From Pelotomaculum sp. PtaB.Bin104 (GTDB lineage Bacteria > Bacillota > Desulfotomaculia > Desulfotomaculales > Pelotomaculaceae): 64,000 nucleotides of DNA. This document shows, one piece after another, positions 1 to 8,568 of this stretch; the first letter of the stretch is position 1; every line of letters starts with the position of its first letter. The notes beneath the pieces are model-generated. The model worked only from the letters and a program-made list of their open reading frames with translations. It was not told the DNA's origin and did no database searches. Position numbers and translations under genes: made by a program. The stretch covers positions 1-64,000 of the forward strand of contig MVQL01000172.1 in assembly GCA_002067205.1 (NCBI GenBank), given 5' to 3'.

Positions 1-178
1 TGATCGATGAGTTTATTTCCTGTCTACCGGCATTTTTAAAGGGAAGACTTCATCTTGCGTCCTGAGAAAGTTGAGTAAATATATAATATCTGTAGCTTGG
101 ATGTAGTTTGAGTGGCTAAATAAAGAATATTTATTTCAGGCGAGAAAGAATATGTTTATTTTTAAGGGGGTTTTTCTA

Positions 179-481
179 TTGTTTCCTTTCCGGTGGAATA
201 TTGAGGGACTCCGGATAGACAACATTTCTTGTCTCTGCTCCCAAGAAGATTTGAACTTATCTTATCAAAGCTGTAAATTAGCAGGTGTGCCGGCTGAAAG
301 AAAGATAGCGCAATCCGTTTTGCCCATTGAACAATTAACCTCGAAATTAGCATATGGTTTCTGGTATAACAGTGCACCAACAGTTTATGCATTAGGTTAT
401 AATGATGACTGCTGCACATATACTGCAGGAAGTTCAAGTGAAAATATAGATATTTTCTACGATAGACCATACACAGAATAA
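179..481 (+). CDS. Small hypothetical protein, about 100 aa, 5 Cys
   Basis: I do not recognise this protein. The frame is also open from an ATG at 152, but the better start is TTG at 179, which sits 8 nt after a strong AAGGGGG ribosome-binding site. The product would be about 100 aa with no clear membrane segment or signal peptide. It has a CLC pair near residue 18 and a CC pair near residue 77, and ends with an acidic, Tyr-rich tail. A good intrinsic terminator follows 32 nt after the stop on the same strand, which supports a real plus-strand transcript. Base composition is AT-rich like the neighbouring acyltransferase and unlike the his operon, so it may belong to a transferred patch. No function is offered. 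Confidence 0.4.
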   Translation: MFPFRWNIEGLRIDNISCLCSQEDLNLSYQSCKLAGVPAERKIAQSVLPIEQLTSKLAYGFWYNSAPTVYALGYNDDCCTYTAGSSSENIDIFYDRPYTE

Positions 482-512
482 TTTATTTACTGAAAACAAT
501 ATTTAATTACCC

Positions 513-558
513 AAAATGTAGTGGAACCTTTACACACAGGAACCCCACTACATTTTTT
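513..558 (+). terminator. Intrinsic terminator after the small orphan ORF
   Basis: A 12-bp inverted repeat (AAAATGTAGTGG at 513-524, CCACTACATTTT at 545-556) is followed by a T-run on the plus strand. It ends the 179-481 transcript. The reverse orientation has only a short T-run and would be a weak terminator for the convergent acyltransferase gene. Confidence 0.75.
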
Positions 559-606
559 CATAAATATGTGTTGCAATAGACTAAATTTATTATTTATAAT
601 AATTAT

Positions 607-1722
607 TTACTCCTGATAATTCGTTGATTTAATAGTTCCTGAGTAAACCCCACCAATAAGCTTAATAACCGGGATTTTACTTATTATATATACAATGACA
701 CAAGATATGCTTATTACAGATAGAAATATTAATATCATACCTATATTACTGCTCGAAATAAAATATAAAGATTTCCTATCAATAAATAATCGAATCTCAC
801 AAAGCACTAAAATATGAATAAAATATATTAAGAATGATTGGACTGAGAACCATTTAATAAAATTATTTACATATTTATTAATAATATTGGCATTCACGCT
901 TAGAGAATATAAGAAATAATAACTAATAATACTATAAAGAATTATGGTCGGTTTAGCTGAAGTAGCTAATGTATGAGATAATTTAGTATCCATAATTAAC
1001 ATGAAGTAGACTAATATCCATAATAAAAATAATTCCATTGTAAATATTTTGATTTTTAACTCAGCACTTCTAATTTTAATAGCATTATACATACCAAGGA
1101 CAAAATAAAATATCCAAGGGAAAAACATAAGGCCGTAATATTTAAATCCACCCTCGGGTAGCATTAATAATCCATAACTATATAAATAATCAGCTATTTG
1201 AAAGTATAAGCTCACAACAAATGATATAGCCAACAGAGATTTTTCGTTTCTCTTGACTAGCAGAAATAGGAATGGATATAAAATGTATAACTGGAGTATA
1301 ATTACAATAAAATATAGGTGTGGTGCTGCTGTACCTTGCAATGTATTTATAAGAAGTATTTTGATAAAATTAACGTCATATGCAAAAACGCCCATAATAC
1401 TATTCTTAATTTCAAGTATTCCATTATTCATGTAATAAATAGTATAAAAAATAGTCCAAAATATGTACGGAATAATTATTTTTGATATTCTCTTCTTAAA
1501 ATAAATTTTAAAAGAAAAATTATTATTTTCAAGGTCATAATTAAGCAAAAGAAAACCTGATATTATAAAAAACAATGGTACTGAAAAACGCATCCCTTGA
1601 TTCCAAAACAAAGCGAAACTGTTTTTCTCATTAAATAAATATCCGCCTGTTATATGTATTGATATAACTGCTAAAACAGCAACACTTCTTAATATATCTA
1701 ACTCCTTTAAACGTCCCTTCAA
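607..1722 (-). CDS. Acyltransferase family 3 membrane protein
   Basis: This is a 371-aa polytopic membrane protein of the acyltransferase 3 family (PF01757), which O-acylates extracellular polysaccharides, peptidoglycan or lipids. The N-terminus carries the family signature: KELDILRSVAVLAVISIHI near residues 6-24 with its membrane-embedded His, then VPLFFIISGFLLL near residue 50. About ten hydrophobic helices follow. The start is TTG at 1722, with AGGAGG 7 nt upstream. Its stop-overlapping upstream partner (1719-1961) suggests translational coupling. The gene is far more AT-rich than the genes to its right, which points to acquisition by transfer. The acyl acceptor cannot be told from sequence. 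Confidence 0.85.
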   Translation of the reverse strand: MKGRLKELDILRSVAVLAVISIHITGGYLFNEKNSFALFWNQGMRFSVPLFFIISGFLLLNYDLENNNFSFKIYFKKRISKIIIPYIFWTIFYTIYYMNNGILEIKNSIMGVFAYDVNFIKILLINTLQGTAAPHLYFIVIILQLYILYPFLFLLVKRNEKSLLAISFVVSLYFQIADYLYSYGLLMLPEGGFKYYGLMFFPWIFYFVLGMYNAIKIRSAELKIKIFTMELFLLWILVYFMLIMDTKLSHTLATSAKPTIILYSIISYYFLYSLSVNANIINKYVNNFIKWFSVQSFLIYFIHILVLCEIRLFIDRKSLYFISSSNIGMILIFLSVISISCVIVYIISKIPVIKLIGGVYSGTIKSTNYQE

Positions 1723-1961
1723 TTGAAGACCTCCTGGACAATAAAAACAGTATTACTATCTATTTCTATTTTATTGTAAATGATAACGGTTAGCCATCCA
1801 TTAACGAATGGGCATAGGCTGTAACGAAACAGTTTACTCAATGATTTTTCTAGGCAGTAAGGGCAAATTATACCCTCCAACGGGGTTGACACATCGCTTA
1901 CATATCGAATGATCCCCAGGGGTATCTTGCATTTGCCACAGGTTAAACTATTCTCAGTAAT
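1719..1961 (-). CDS. Possible zinc-ribbon small protein or remnant, overlapping the acyltransferase start
   Basis: This open frame of about 80 codons has a CGKC pair near its start and a CPYC pair about 27 residues later, the spacing of a four-Cys zinc ribbon. Its stop codon overlaps the TTG start of the acyltransferase (shared bases 1719-1722), a typical coupled-gene junction. The weak point is the start: the only in-frame candidate before the first Cys pair is an ATT at 1961 with no visible ribosome-binding site, and the first GTG lies after the CGKC. It may be the tail of a gene truncated at its 5' end. I do not know the family. Confidence 0.25.
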   Translation of the reverse strand: MTENSLTCGKCKIPLGIIRYVSDVSTPLEGIICPYCLEKSLSKLFRYSLCPFVNGWLTVIIYNKIEIDSNTVFIVQEVFN

Positions 1962-2010
1962 GTTTCAGTAAACCAGGTGGCTGGAGCAAATCATCCATAA
2001 TGTTTTTGAC

Positions 2011-2298
2011 TCAATCAAGGTCGTTTCTGCCAGTGAGGATAAGGCGGAAGTCTTTGGTCAAGGGGTAGAGATAGATGGACTTGAGAGGCAGCTTGGCCTT
2101 TTTGCTGCCGTTTCTTCCCCTACCCTGAGTGATGCCGACAAGTGTCCAGTTGGCCGCCTTATAGGAAGTACCCCAGAAGCGGCCCTGGTCGACAAATGTT
2201 TCTACAAGGACAGGAGCGTAGTTGTAAACATCACGCCAATCGTCACGAAGTTCTTTTTGTATAAAAGAAACTTTTCGGATGTGTGCCGGTCCGGGTAA
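2011..2298 (-). pseudogene. Truncated DUF4338 (DruA-type) protein fragment
   Basis: This minus-strand frame encodes about 95 residues ending in a natural TGA. It contains the conserved core of DUF4338 proteins: a DDW element, then PVLVETFVDQGRFWGTSYK, AANW and GRGR, and a closing segment with IYLYPL. These proteins occur as DruA of the Druantia defence system and, often, as mobile-element-associated proteins. The N-terminal part of the family is missing. An in-frame TAA at 2299-2301 lies directly upstream, and no start or ribosome-binding site is visible. It sits between the his operon terminator and the acyltransferase, with no partner genes or terminal repeats, so it reads as a decayed remnant. 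Confidence 0.7.
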
Positions 2299-2333
2299 TT
2301 AAGTCTGCAGGGTCATTATAATAATTCTCTAAC

Positions 2334-2378
2334 AAAAAACATGTTGTTTGCATTTATGTGCCGTTCAACATGTTTTTC
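2334..2378 (-). terminator. Terminator of the his operon
   Basis: A 12-bp inverted repeat (AAAAACATGTTG at 2335-2346, CAACATGTTTTT at 2366-2377) reads on the minus strand as a stem followed by TTTTTTG. It lies 35 nt after the hisI stop. Confidence 0.75.
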
Positions 2379-2412
2379 TTAAATTTATTTAAATTACAGA
2401 ATGAACCGTACC

Positions 2413-2799
2413 TCAGGATTGCTTCCCGTAGACCTGATCCGGGTCAAACATTTTTTCCCCAACAACGGTTACTGTACCGTCCTTCTCCATTCGGTAGTGA
2501 AAACAGGTGCGGTAGCCTTCGTGACAGGCTGCCCCCTTCTGCTCCACTTTAACCAGCAGAGTATCACGGTCACAGTCGTAAAACAAATCCCTCACTCTCT
2601 GGACGTTTCCCGAGGTCTCTCCCTTATGCCAGAAGACCTGCCTGCTGCGGCTCCAAAACCAGGTTTCTGCCGTGGCCAACGTTTTTTCCAGTGAGGCCTG
2701 GTTCATGTAGGCCAGCATAAGCACCTCTCCCGTATCTGCATCTTGTACTATGGCCGGGATTAGCCCAGCCTCGTTGTATTTTAAATTACTTAATTCCAC
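2413..2799 (-). CDS. hisI: Phosphoribosyl-AMP cyclohydrolase HisI
   Basis: HisI opens the adenine ring of phosphoribosyl-AMP, the third step of histidine synthesis. The product is 128 aa, the length of a stand-alone cyclohydrolase; there is no fused HisE pyrophosphohydrolase and no hisE follows. The conserved segment around [17 protein letters not shown] (residues 48-64) and the three zinc cysteines (C76 in DCDRD, C92 and C99 in ACHEGYRTC) are intact. I chose the GTG at 2799 because TGGAGGT stands 5 nt before it; the upstream TTG at 2817 has no ribosome-binding site. It is the last gene of the operon and is followed by a terminator. Confidence 0.95.
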   Translation of the reverse strand: MELSNLKYNEAGLIPAIVQDADTGEVLMLAYMNQASLEKTLATAETWFWSRSRQVFWHKGETSGNVQRVRDLFYDCDRDTLLVKVEQKGAACHEGYRTCFHYRMEKDGTVTVVGEKMFDPDQVYGKQS

Positions 2800-2862
2800 G
2801 ATGTACCTCCAAGCCAAACATTAGTATAACTCATATATTGTCGCATAAAGAATGACGCTCGG

Positions 2863-3621
2863 CTATATTCGGACCGCAATGCCTTTGGCTCGTAAATATT
2901 CCTTGGTCTCCCGGATCGAATACTCACCGAAATGAAAAATTGATGCAGCCAGAGCGGCGTCAGCCTCCCCAATGGTCAGTCCTTCGGCTATATGCTCTAG
3001 AGTCCCAACCCCGCCGGAGGCAATTACCGGAATATTTACCGCCCGGGCGATATTCCGGGTCAAGGGCAAATCAAAGCCGTCTTTGGTACCGTCACGGTTC
3101 ATACTGGTAAGCAGTATTTCTCCGGCACCAAGGGACTCAACTTTTTGCGCCCATTCCCGCGCGTCGATCCCGGTGGGCGTACGCCCGCCGTGGATAAAGA
3201 CCTCCCAACTGGCCGGTCCGGACTGACGGGCATCGATGGCGACCACAATGCACTGGCTGCCGTATTTAGCCGAGGCCTCGGCCACCAGCTGCGGGTTGTT
3301 GACCGCCGCGGTGTTGAGGGAAACCTTATCCGCGCCGGCGGTGAGAATCGCGCGGATATCCTCCAGGGTACTGATCCCGCCCCCTACCGTATACGGTATA
3401 AATACTTCTCCGGCAGTGCGGTAGACCATATCCAGGGTAGTCTTGCGCTCCTCATAAGAAGCGGTGATATCCAGAAATACCAGCTCGTCAGCCCCTTCAC
3501 GGTCATAAAAGGCAGCCAGCTCAACCGGATCGCCTGCATCTCTTAAATTGATAAAATTTGTTCCTTTGACCACCCTGCCCTTGGCCACATCTAAACATGG
3601 GATAATTCTTTTTTGTAGCAT
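2863..3621 (-). CDS. hisF: Imidazole glycerol phosphate synthase cyclase subunit HisF
   Basis: HisF is the (beta/alpha)8 cyclase half of imidazole glycerol phosphate synthase. It uses ammonia delivered by HisH to form imidazole glycerol phosphate and AICAR. The 252-aa length is normal. The catalytic aspartates are D11 (in PCLDV) and D130 (in VVAID). The phosphate-binding glycine stretches are present, including VGGGIS near residue 80 and ASGGVGTLE in the second half. It starts at ATG 3621, 5 nt after the hisA stop, with GGAG upstream, and lies between hisA and hisI. Confidence 0.97.
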   Translation of the reverse strand: MLQKRIIPCLDVAKGRVVKGTNFINLRDAGDPVELAAFYDREGADELVFLDITASYEERKTTLDMVYRTAGEVFIPYTVGGGISTLEDIRAILTAGADKVSLNTAAVNNPQLVAEASAKYGSQCIVVAIDARQSGPASWEVFIHGGRTPTGIDAREWAQKVESLGAGEILLTSMNRDGTKDGFDLPLTRNIARAVNIPVIASGGVGTLEHIAEGLTIGEADAALAASIFHFGEYSIRETKEYLRAKGIAVRI

Positions 3622-3626
3622 TATAA

Positions 3627-4364
3627 TTACTCCACTTCTTCCTTGGCGGCAATGGCCAGCGCTTCTTTTAAAGTTACCGTCCCAGCATATAGCGCCTTCC
3701 CCATAATCACCGAGTCAACACCCAGGGGCTCTAATTTTTTGACCTCTTTGAGGTCGTCAATGTTGGAAACCCCACCCGAGGCCACTACTTTTAAGCCCGT
3801 AGTCCTGGCCAGTTCCCCGGTCGCCTCTAGGTTTGGCCCCTGAAGCGTGCCGTCACGCCTGATATCAGTAAACACAACTCTTTGGATGCCCCTGGCCTGC
3901 ATGTCTTGAGCTAATTCCAGGGTGCTTTTATCCACCGTCATGCCCCAGCCCTCGATGGCCACCCGGCCATTGCGCCCGTCTATTCCTACTAATATGGCAT
4001 CCCCATACCTGTCGCAGGCCTCTGATACAATTTCCGGCTTTAAGATGGCCGCTGTCCCCAGGATTACCCGCGCCGCTCCCACATCCAGAAGCCGGCTGAT
4101 AATTTCCATGCTTCTAATGCCGCCCCCGACCTGTACCGGCATATCTACAGCAGCCAGGATCGCGCTGATTACGTCCAGGTTTTTGGGTGAGCCGGCAAAG
4201 GCGCCGTCCAAATCCACCACGTGCAGCCACTTGGCGCCCTGTTCCTGCCAGTGCACTGCCATCGCCACCGGGTCGTCCGAATATATTGTTTCCTGTTCCA
4301 ATTTGCCTTCCACCAGCCTTACACACTTCCCGCAGCGCAAATCAATAGCCGGGATAATTAACAT
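3627..4364 (-). CDS. hisA: ProFAR isomerase HisA
   Basis: HisA isomerises the aminoaldose ProFAR to the aminoketose PRFAR, the substrate of HisHF. The product is 245 aa and folds as a half-barrel repeat like HisF. The catalytic aspartates are D8 (AIDLR) and D129 (VGIDGR). Phosphate-binding loops appear at VGGGIR near residue 79 and ASGGVS in the C-terminal half. Its start overlaps the end of hisH by 7 nt and it is followed by hisF after 5 nt, so the three genes are tightly coupled. Confidence 0.97.
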   Translation of the reverse strand: MLIIPAIDLRCGKCVRLVEGKLEQETIYSDDPVAMAVHWQEQGAKWLHVVDLDGAFAGSPKNLDVISAILAAVDMPVQVGGGIRSMEIISRLLDVGAARVILGTAAILKPEIVSEACDRYGDAILVGIDGRNGRVAIEGWGMTVDKSTLELAQDMQARGIQRVVFTDIRRDGTLQGPNLEATGELARTTGLKVVASGGVSNIDDLKEVKKLEPLGVDSVIMGKALYAGTVTLKEALAIAAKEEVE

Positions 4365-4969
4365 CCTTTAACCAACCTCCCAAAGTTCTCCAATATTTTT
4401 AGACCGAGGGTACTGCTCTTTTCCGGGTGAAACTGAATGCCGTAAACATTACCCCTCCCAACGATAGAGGAAAAGCGGACTCCATAATCGGTCACAGCTA
4501 GGGTTAGCTCTTCTTGAGCCGGGTCAACATAATAGGAATGAACAAAGTAAAAGGAAGAGCCGTCCGGGATCCCTGCCAAAAGAGGGTCATGCTGTTTGAT
4601 CTCCACCTGATTCCAACCCATATGTGGCACCTTCAGACCTTCCGGCAGGCGGCGGACACGCCCAGGGAAAATGCCCAGCCCCTGGTGCAATCCCCATTCC
4701 TCACTCACCTCAAAAAGAAGCTGCTGTCCCAGACATATACCCAAAAAGGGCTTCCCGTCTGCTAGCGCCCGTTGAATGGCAGCATCCATTCCCGAGGAGC
4801 GAAGGTTGTCCATGGCATCGGCAAAAGCGCCGACTCCCGGCAGAACCACTCCGTCAGATTCCTCCACCCGCCCGGGGCTTTGGGAGACGATCACCTCGAC
4901 GCCTACTTTCTCAAAACCCTTATGTACACTTCTCAGGTTTCCCATTCCATAGTCAATAATTGCAATCAT
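4358..4969 (-). CDS. hisH: Imidazole glycerol phosphate synthase glutaminase subunit HisH
   Basis: HisH is the class I glutamine amidotransferase that supplies ammonia to HisF. The catalytic triad is visible: Cys79 in GICLGQQ, and His and Glu in FHPEKS near residue 183. The frame stays open far upstream, but the family start MIAIIDYGMGNLRS lies at ATG 4969, preceded by GAGGG, giving the usual 203 aa. The upstream extension lacks similarity to HisH and runs into the hisB end, so I left it out. Confidence 0.96.
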   Translation of the reverse strand: MIAIIDYGMGNLRSVHKGFEKVGVEVIVSQSPGRVEESDGVVLPGVGAFADAMDNLRSSGMDAAIQRALADGKPFLGICLGQQLLFEVSEEWGLHQGLGIFPGRVRRLPEGLKVPHMGWNQVEIKQHDPLLAGIPDGSSFYFVHSYYVDPAQEELTLAVTDYGVRFSSIVGRGNVYGIQFHPEKSSTLGLKILENFGRLVKGC

Positions 4970-5027
4970 TTTTGCCCTCACTAGCTCTTTAATAAAATTC
5001 TTACCAAATGTATCTTCATCAGTGAAT

Positions 5028-5627
5028 TTACAGGATGCCTTTAGTGGACGGTATACCAGCCGCAGCTCCAGTACTGACGGCATCACTGAGGGAACGCCCC
5101 AGCGACTTGTAAATTGCTTCAATAATATGGTGGGTATTTTTGCCGGCTAGTAGGCGGATATGGAGGGTAAACTCCCCATTTATGGCCATTGCCCTTAAGA
5201 ACTCCTCCACCAGATCCGTCTCCAAGTCTCCGGCTTTTTGCGAAGGTATTGGAGCGTCAAAGGCCAAGAACCCCCGGCCGCTCAAGTCCACCACAGCCAT
5301 AACCAAAGCCTCATCCATCGGTAGGAGCACCTGACCGTAGCGCTTAATTCCATATTTATCGCCCAGGGCCTGCTTAAGCGCCAAGCCGAGGCAAATTCCT
5401 ACATCCTCAACAGTATGATGTCCATCTACAGCCAGATCGCCATTAGCCACCAGTTCGAGATCAAAAGCGGCGTGCTTAGCAAAAAGCTGCAACATATGGT
5501 CAAAAAAAGCTATACCAGATTGTATTTGAAAATTTCCGGTACCATCCAGGTTGATTGAAACATTAATATCCGTTTCATTTGTTTTACGTTTGACAAAACC
5601 CTGGCGAGGGCCACTCAAGTCATACAC
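5028..5627 (-). CDS. hisB: Imidazoleglycerol-phosphate dehydratase HisB
   Basis: HisB dehydrates imidazole glycerol phosphate to imidazole acetol phosphate. The product is 199 aa and monofunctional; there is no HAD phosphatase domain, which fits the separate hisJ at 50.2 kb. The di-manganese motifs are present: FFDHML, DGHHTVED and HHIIEA. The annotated start is GTG 5627 with only a weak GGGGTG before it; an in-frame TTG three codons later is an alternative. No hisC lies between hisB and hisD. Confidence 0.95.
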   Translation of the reverse strand: MYDLSGPRQGFVKRKTNETDINVSINLDGTGNFQIQSGIAFFDHMLQLFAKHAAFDLELVANGDLAVDGHHTVEDVGICLGLALKQALGDKYGIKRYGQVLLPMDEALVMAVVDLSGRGFLAFDAPIPSQKAGDLETDLVEEFLRAMAINGEFTLHIRLLAGKNTHHIIEAIYKSLGRSLSDAVSTGAAAGIPSTKGIL

Positions 5628-5732
5628 CCCGTTTCAAAATATTTCCTGAGGCTTCAAGAAAAGCTGGTTTCCTGTTCGGTCCCGACTGTCACACGCAGGG
5701 GGAGCTCATATTAGCAGCAAGGATACCTACCC

Positions 5733-7028
5733 CTAGCTTTTTTGCATTCTCAGCCGCACTGCGTTGGCATGAGCGGCAAGCCCCTCTATTTCAGCCAGCT
5801 TAATAATATCTCCGCCTACTTCATCAATAGCCAACCGGGTATAAGAAATCAAACTGGTTTTCTTCATGAAAGTGTCTACCCCAAGAGGAGAGTAAAAACG
5901 TGCTGTACCTCCGGTTGGCAGGACATGGTTTGGCCCGGCCAGATAGTCGCCCACCGGTTCAGGCGAATAGTGCCCCAGAAAAACAGACCCGGCGTTTTCC
6001 ACGCGAGAAAGCCCTTGAAAAGGATCGGAGATCATTAATTCCAGGTGTTCCGGGGCAAACCGGTTGGCCAGGTCAAAAGCCTGCTCCAGGTCCTCAGTGA
6101 TTACAATTACACCGTGATTGCTAAGTGAATGTTGAATGATTTGCTGCCGGGGCAGAAGATCTGCCTGTTTGTTCACCTCTGCCTGCACTCGGCGGGCAAG
6201 TTCAACACTGGGGGTAAGCAATACCACAGCGGATAATTCGTCGTGCTCTGCCTGGGATAGTAGATCAGCCGCCGCGAAAACCGGATTGGCCGTATCATCG
6301 GCGATAACCAGCACCTCACTAGGTCCGGCCAGCATATCGATGTCCACCTGTCCGTAAACCTGCTGTTTGGCCAGAGTTACATAAATATTACCAGGCCCAG
6401 TGATTTTATCAACTTTGGGCACGGTAGCCGTACCATAAGCCAGCGCTGCAATAGCCTGTGCTCCACCCATCTTATAAATTTCCTCTACACCCGCCTCTGC
6501 TGCCGCTACCAGGGTATAGGGATTAATGGTTCCCGCAATGTCCGGTGGTGAAACCATACAAATTTCCTTGACCCCGGCTACCTTTGCCGGGACTGCATTC
6601 ATCAACACTGAGGAAGGATAGGTAGCTTTCCCACCGGGGACATAGATGCCCACCCGGTTCAGTGGTCTAACCAGCTGGCCGAGAATTACCCCCTGCCCAC
6701 CCGGCTCAAACCAGGAAGGCCGCAACTGCCGGCGGTGAAAGGCAGTGATATTGTTCAACGCCAAACGAATTGCGGCGATAAAATCATTATCCACTTGTTG
6801 ATAGGCTTTTTCCTTTTCTTCCGGGGTTACCTTTAGCTCCCCGGGGGAAAGCTCAACTCCACCGAAGCGGCTGGAAAACCGGCAGACTGCACTGTCCCCA
6901 TCAGCTTTAACGGCAGCTATAATTCCAGTTACCTGAGCGGCTATTGCTTCATGTTCTTGATTATTCCTGTTCATTATCCGCTCCAGTGCCGGATCAGCAG
7001 CATTAACTATGGTTAGCTCAACACCCAT
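5733..7028 (-). CDS. hisD: Histidinol dehydrogenase HisD
   Basis: HisD carries out the last two steps, oxidising histidinol to histidine with two NAD+. The 431-aa length and motifs match the family: the GPGNIYV loop, the AGPSEVLV segment, AEHDE with its zinc/catalytic His, FAPEHLE, and GPNHVLPTGG near the C-terminus. It starts at ATG 7028 with AGGAGT 7 nt upstream. It is the first gene of this operon; hisG and hisZ are not in the window. A promoter lies about 40 nt upstream. Confidence 0.97.
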   Translation of the reverse strand: MGVELTIVNAADPALERIMNRNNQEHEAIAAQVTGIIAAVKADGDSAVCRFSSRFGGVELSPGELKVTPEEKEKAYQQVDNDFIAAIRLALNNITAFHRRQLRPSWFEPGGQGVILGQLVRPLNRVGIYVPGGKATYPSSVLMNAVPAKVAGVKEICMVSPPDIAGTINPYTLVAAAEAGVEEIYKMGGAQAIAALAYGTATVPKVDKITGPGNIYVTLAKQQVYGQVDIDMLAGPSEVLVIADDTANPVFAAADLLSQAEHDELSAVVLLTPSVELARRVQAEVNKQADLLPRQQIIQHSLSNHGVIVITEDLEQAFDLANRFAPEHLELMISDPFQGLSRVENAGSVFLGHYSPEPVGDYLAGPNHVLPTGGTARFYSPLGVDTFMKKTSLISYTRLAIDEVGGDIIKLAEIEGLAAHANAVRLRMQKS

Positions 7029-7064
7029 AGAATTACTCCTTTAACACATTAATTTACACTTATC

Positions 7065-7093
7065 ATATAAAAAATCGCGAATAAAATTGTAAA
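7065..7093 (-). promoter_or_regulatory. Promoter of the his operon
   Basis: On the minus strand TTTACA (7088-7093) and TTATAT (7065-7070) are separated by 17 nt. The predicted transcript would start near 7058, giving a leader of about 30 nt before hisD, too short for a T-box. No attenuator was seen. Confidence 0.55.
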
Positions 7094-7285
7094 GAAAATT
7101 GTTTACTGCTCCCCTTAAAACCAATGCATCAGTTCGGCGGTTTAAAATTCTGATCTCCCCGCCCGAAAAAAAATTTTTTTAAAAACTTTTTATATCATTT
7201 TACCTGCGACGGAATAGAGCATTCCTTGAAAAAAATTTCGGCTTAGCAGTATGCACTTCGCGATAAAAGTTTTTCCGAATCTAAC

Positions 7286-7588
7286 CTATTGATTATTCAA
7301 TGAACCCAGGCGCTCTAATACCAGTTTATAACCGTCAGCACCGTAGTTGAGCGCTCTTTTTACGCGGCTGATCGTGGCCGTGCTGGCACCGGTGTACTGT
7401 GCAATTTCCCCATAAGTCAGGTTATCTTCAAGCATTTTTGCCACTTCCAGCCGCTGGGCCAAAGACCTTAGTTCCGCCACCGTACACAGGTCTTCAAAGA
7501 ATCGATAACATTCATCAATATTTTTTAAGGACAACATCGCCTCAAAAAGCTTGTCTAATAGCTGGTCCTTTAATTTTCCAGAGTACAA
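7286..7588 (-). CDS. yerC: TrpR-like DNA-binding protein, YerC/YecD family
   Basis: This 100-aa protein belongs to the TrpR-like YerC/YecD family. The C-terminal half contains the helix-turn-helix: LTYGEIAQYTGASTATISR near residues 57-75, preceded by the LRSLAQRLEVAKML helix. The start is TTG 7588 with GGAGGAGG upstream. Family members have been proposed to regulate histidine biosynthesis in Firmicutes (I recall the predicted name HisR). Its position directly upstream of hisD, with its own terminal spacing of 257 nt, agrees with that. That role is inference; the fold assignment is firm. Confidence 0.85.
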   Translation of the reverse strand: MYSGKLKDQLLDKLFEAMLSLKNIDECYRFFEDLCTVAELRSLAQRLEVAKMLEDNLTYGEIAQYTGASTATISRVKRALNYGADGYKLVLERLGSLNNQ

Positions 7589-7705
7589 AGCTTCCTCCTC
7601 CGGTTTTGTTTTATCTTGTTAGCATTTTAACATGTTAAAGTGGTAATGTCAAACAAAGTTATTATAGTGTTGTGAAATTTTTATACCTCCTAACCTAATC
7701 AAAAG

Positions 7706-8497
7706 TTATTTGACAGGGGACTTTTCCGGCCTTTTAAAATCAATAATTTGTCCCATATTAGGCGGAGGCTCAAAGCTTTCCGGCGATATATGTTCGATTT
7801 CGGGAAAATATGTTTTTATTTGCTCCATGATGGCTCTAATTACCTTTTGTGTTTCTTTATCCGCGTTTTCTCCAGAAATATTTAAGGCCAAGCCTAAAAG
7901 CAACATCTCATCATGAGATAGATTTAACTCGTAGCCGTTTAACGGCAGTTCGTTGACTTTCGATATGGCCATCAAGCATACCCCTGAAATCATGGCAAAA
8001 GATTCATTTTCAATTTTGCTGGTGGTAATTTCACTATGGATGTTCTTCAAGGTCCCCATAACCGCATTCAATAGCAACGGCACATCTTCTTCTGGAATCC
8101 TTAAGTTAAATAAAGAAGAGAAAACATAACTATCCAGCCCGGTCCGCAAGATTAGCTCACCACGGCCTCCGACCAGACACACCAGGCGCCCACCCTCAAT
8201 TTCTATTTCTGCAAGAGAGCCGTTAATATACAAACTGCTGGCAAAGTTGTTTCGCAACAGGGCGTTAAAATCCAGGTCATCGGACTCTTCCTTGGTGTAT
8301 TCTGGATTGAAAAACCTGTCGGCCTCCCCCGTATCATAATCAAGTTCGATATCTTCAAAGTAAATAATCTGTGCTTCAAGTAGTTGTTCCTCGAAATAAT
8401 GCTCCACCAGGATATACTCATCGATCAATTCTTCAAGCATTTCCACAATTTCATCAATATCAAAAATGATCCGGCTGCTGATTAAGGTATAATCCAC
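7706..8497 (-). CDS. Unrecognised acidic protein, 263 aa
   Basis: I do not recognise this family. The N-terminal 70 residues are very acidic and helical (runs such as DEIVEMLEELIDEY). A middle part of mixed strands and helices includes EIEGGRLVCLVGGRGELILR near residue 100. The C-terminus ends with a Pro-rich stretch (EPPPNMG) and a basic tail. There are no transmembrane segments and no obvious metal or nucleotide motif. The start is GTG 8497, with AAAGGAG 6 nt upstream. It has a plausible promoter and is separated from the hydrogenase operon by a terminator, so it looks like an independent unit. Confidence 0.75.
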   Translation of the reverse strand: MDYTLISSRIIFDIDEIVEMLEELIDEYILVEHYFEEQLLEAQIIYFEDIELDYDTGEADRFFNPEYTKEESDDLDFNALLRNNFASSLYINGSLAEIEIEGGRLVCLVGGRGELILRTGLDSYVFSSLFNLRIPEEDVPLLLNAVMGTLKNIHSEITTSKIENESFAMISGVCLMAISKVNELPLNGYELNLSHDEMLLLGLALNISGENADKETQKVIRAIMEQIKTYFPEIEHISPESFEPPPNMGQIIDFKRPEKSPVK

Positions 8498-8535
8498 TAT
8501 GGTCTCCTTTCAAAAAAGAATTTACCACTGAAATA

Positions 8536-8564
8536 ATAGTACTCTGTCCTAATTATACATGCAA
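8536..8564 (-). promoter_or_regulatory. Candidate promoter of the 263-aa protein gene
   Basis: TTGCAT (8559-8564) and TACTAT (8536-8541) on the minus strand are 17 nt apart, 39 nt before the GTG start and just after the hydA terminator. Confidence 0.4.
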
Positions 8565-8568
8565 TACT

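Noticed and set aside
2011-2298. Functional Druantia defence system
   Set aside because: Only a C-terminal fragment of a DruA-type protein is present; no helicase DruE or other partners lie nearby.
7029-7285. T-box or attenuator controlling hisD
   Set aside because: The promoter leaves only about 30 nt of leader, and the AT-rich rest shows no T-box motifs.
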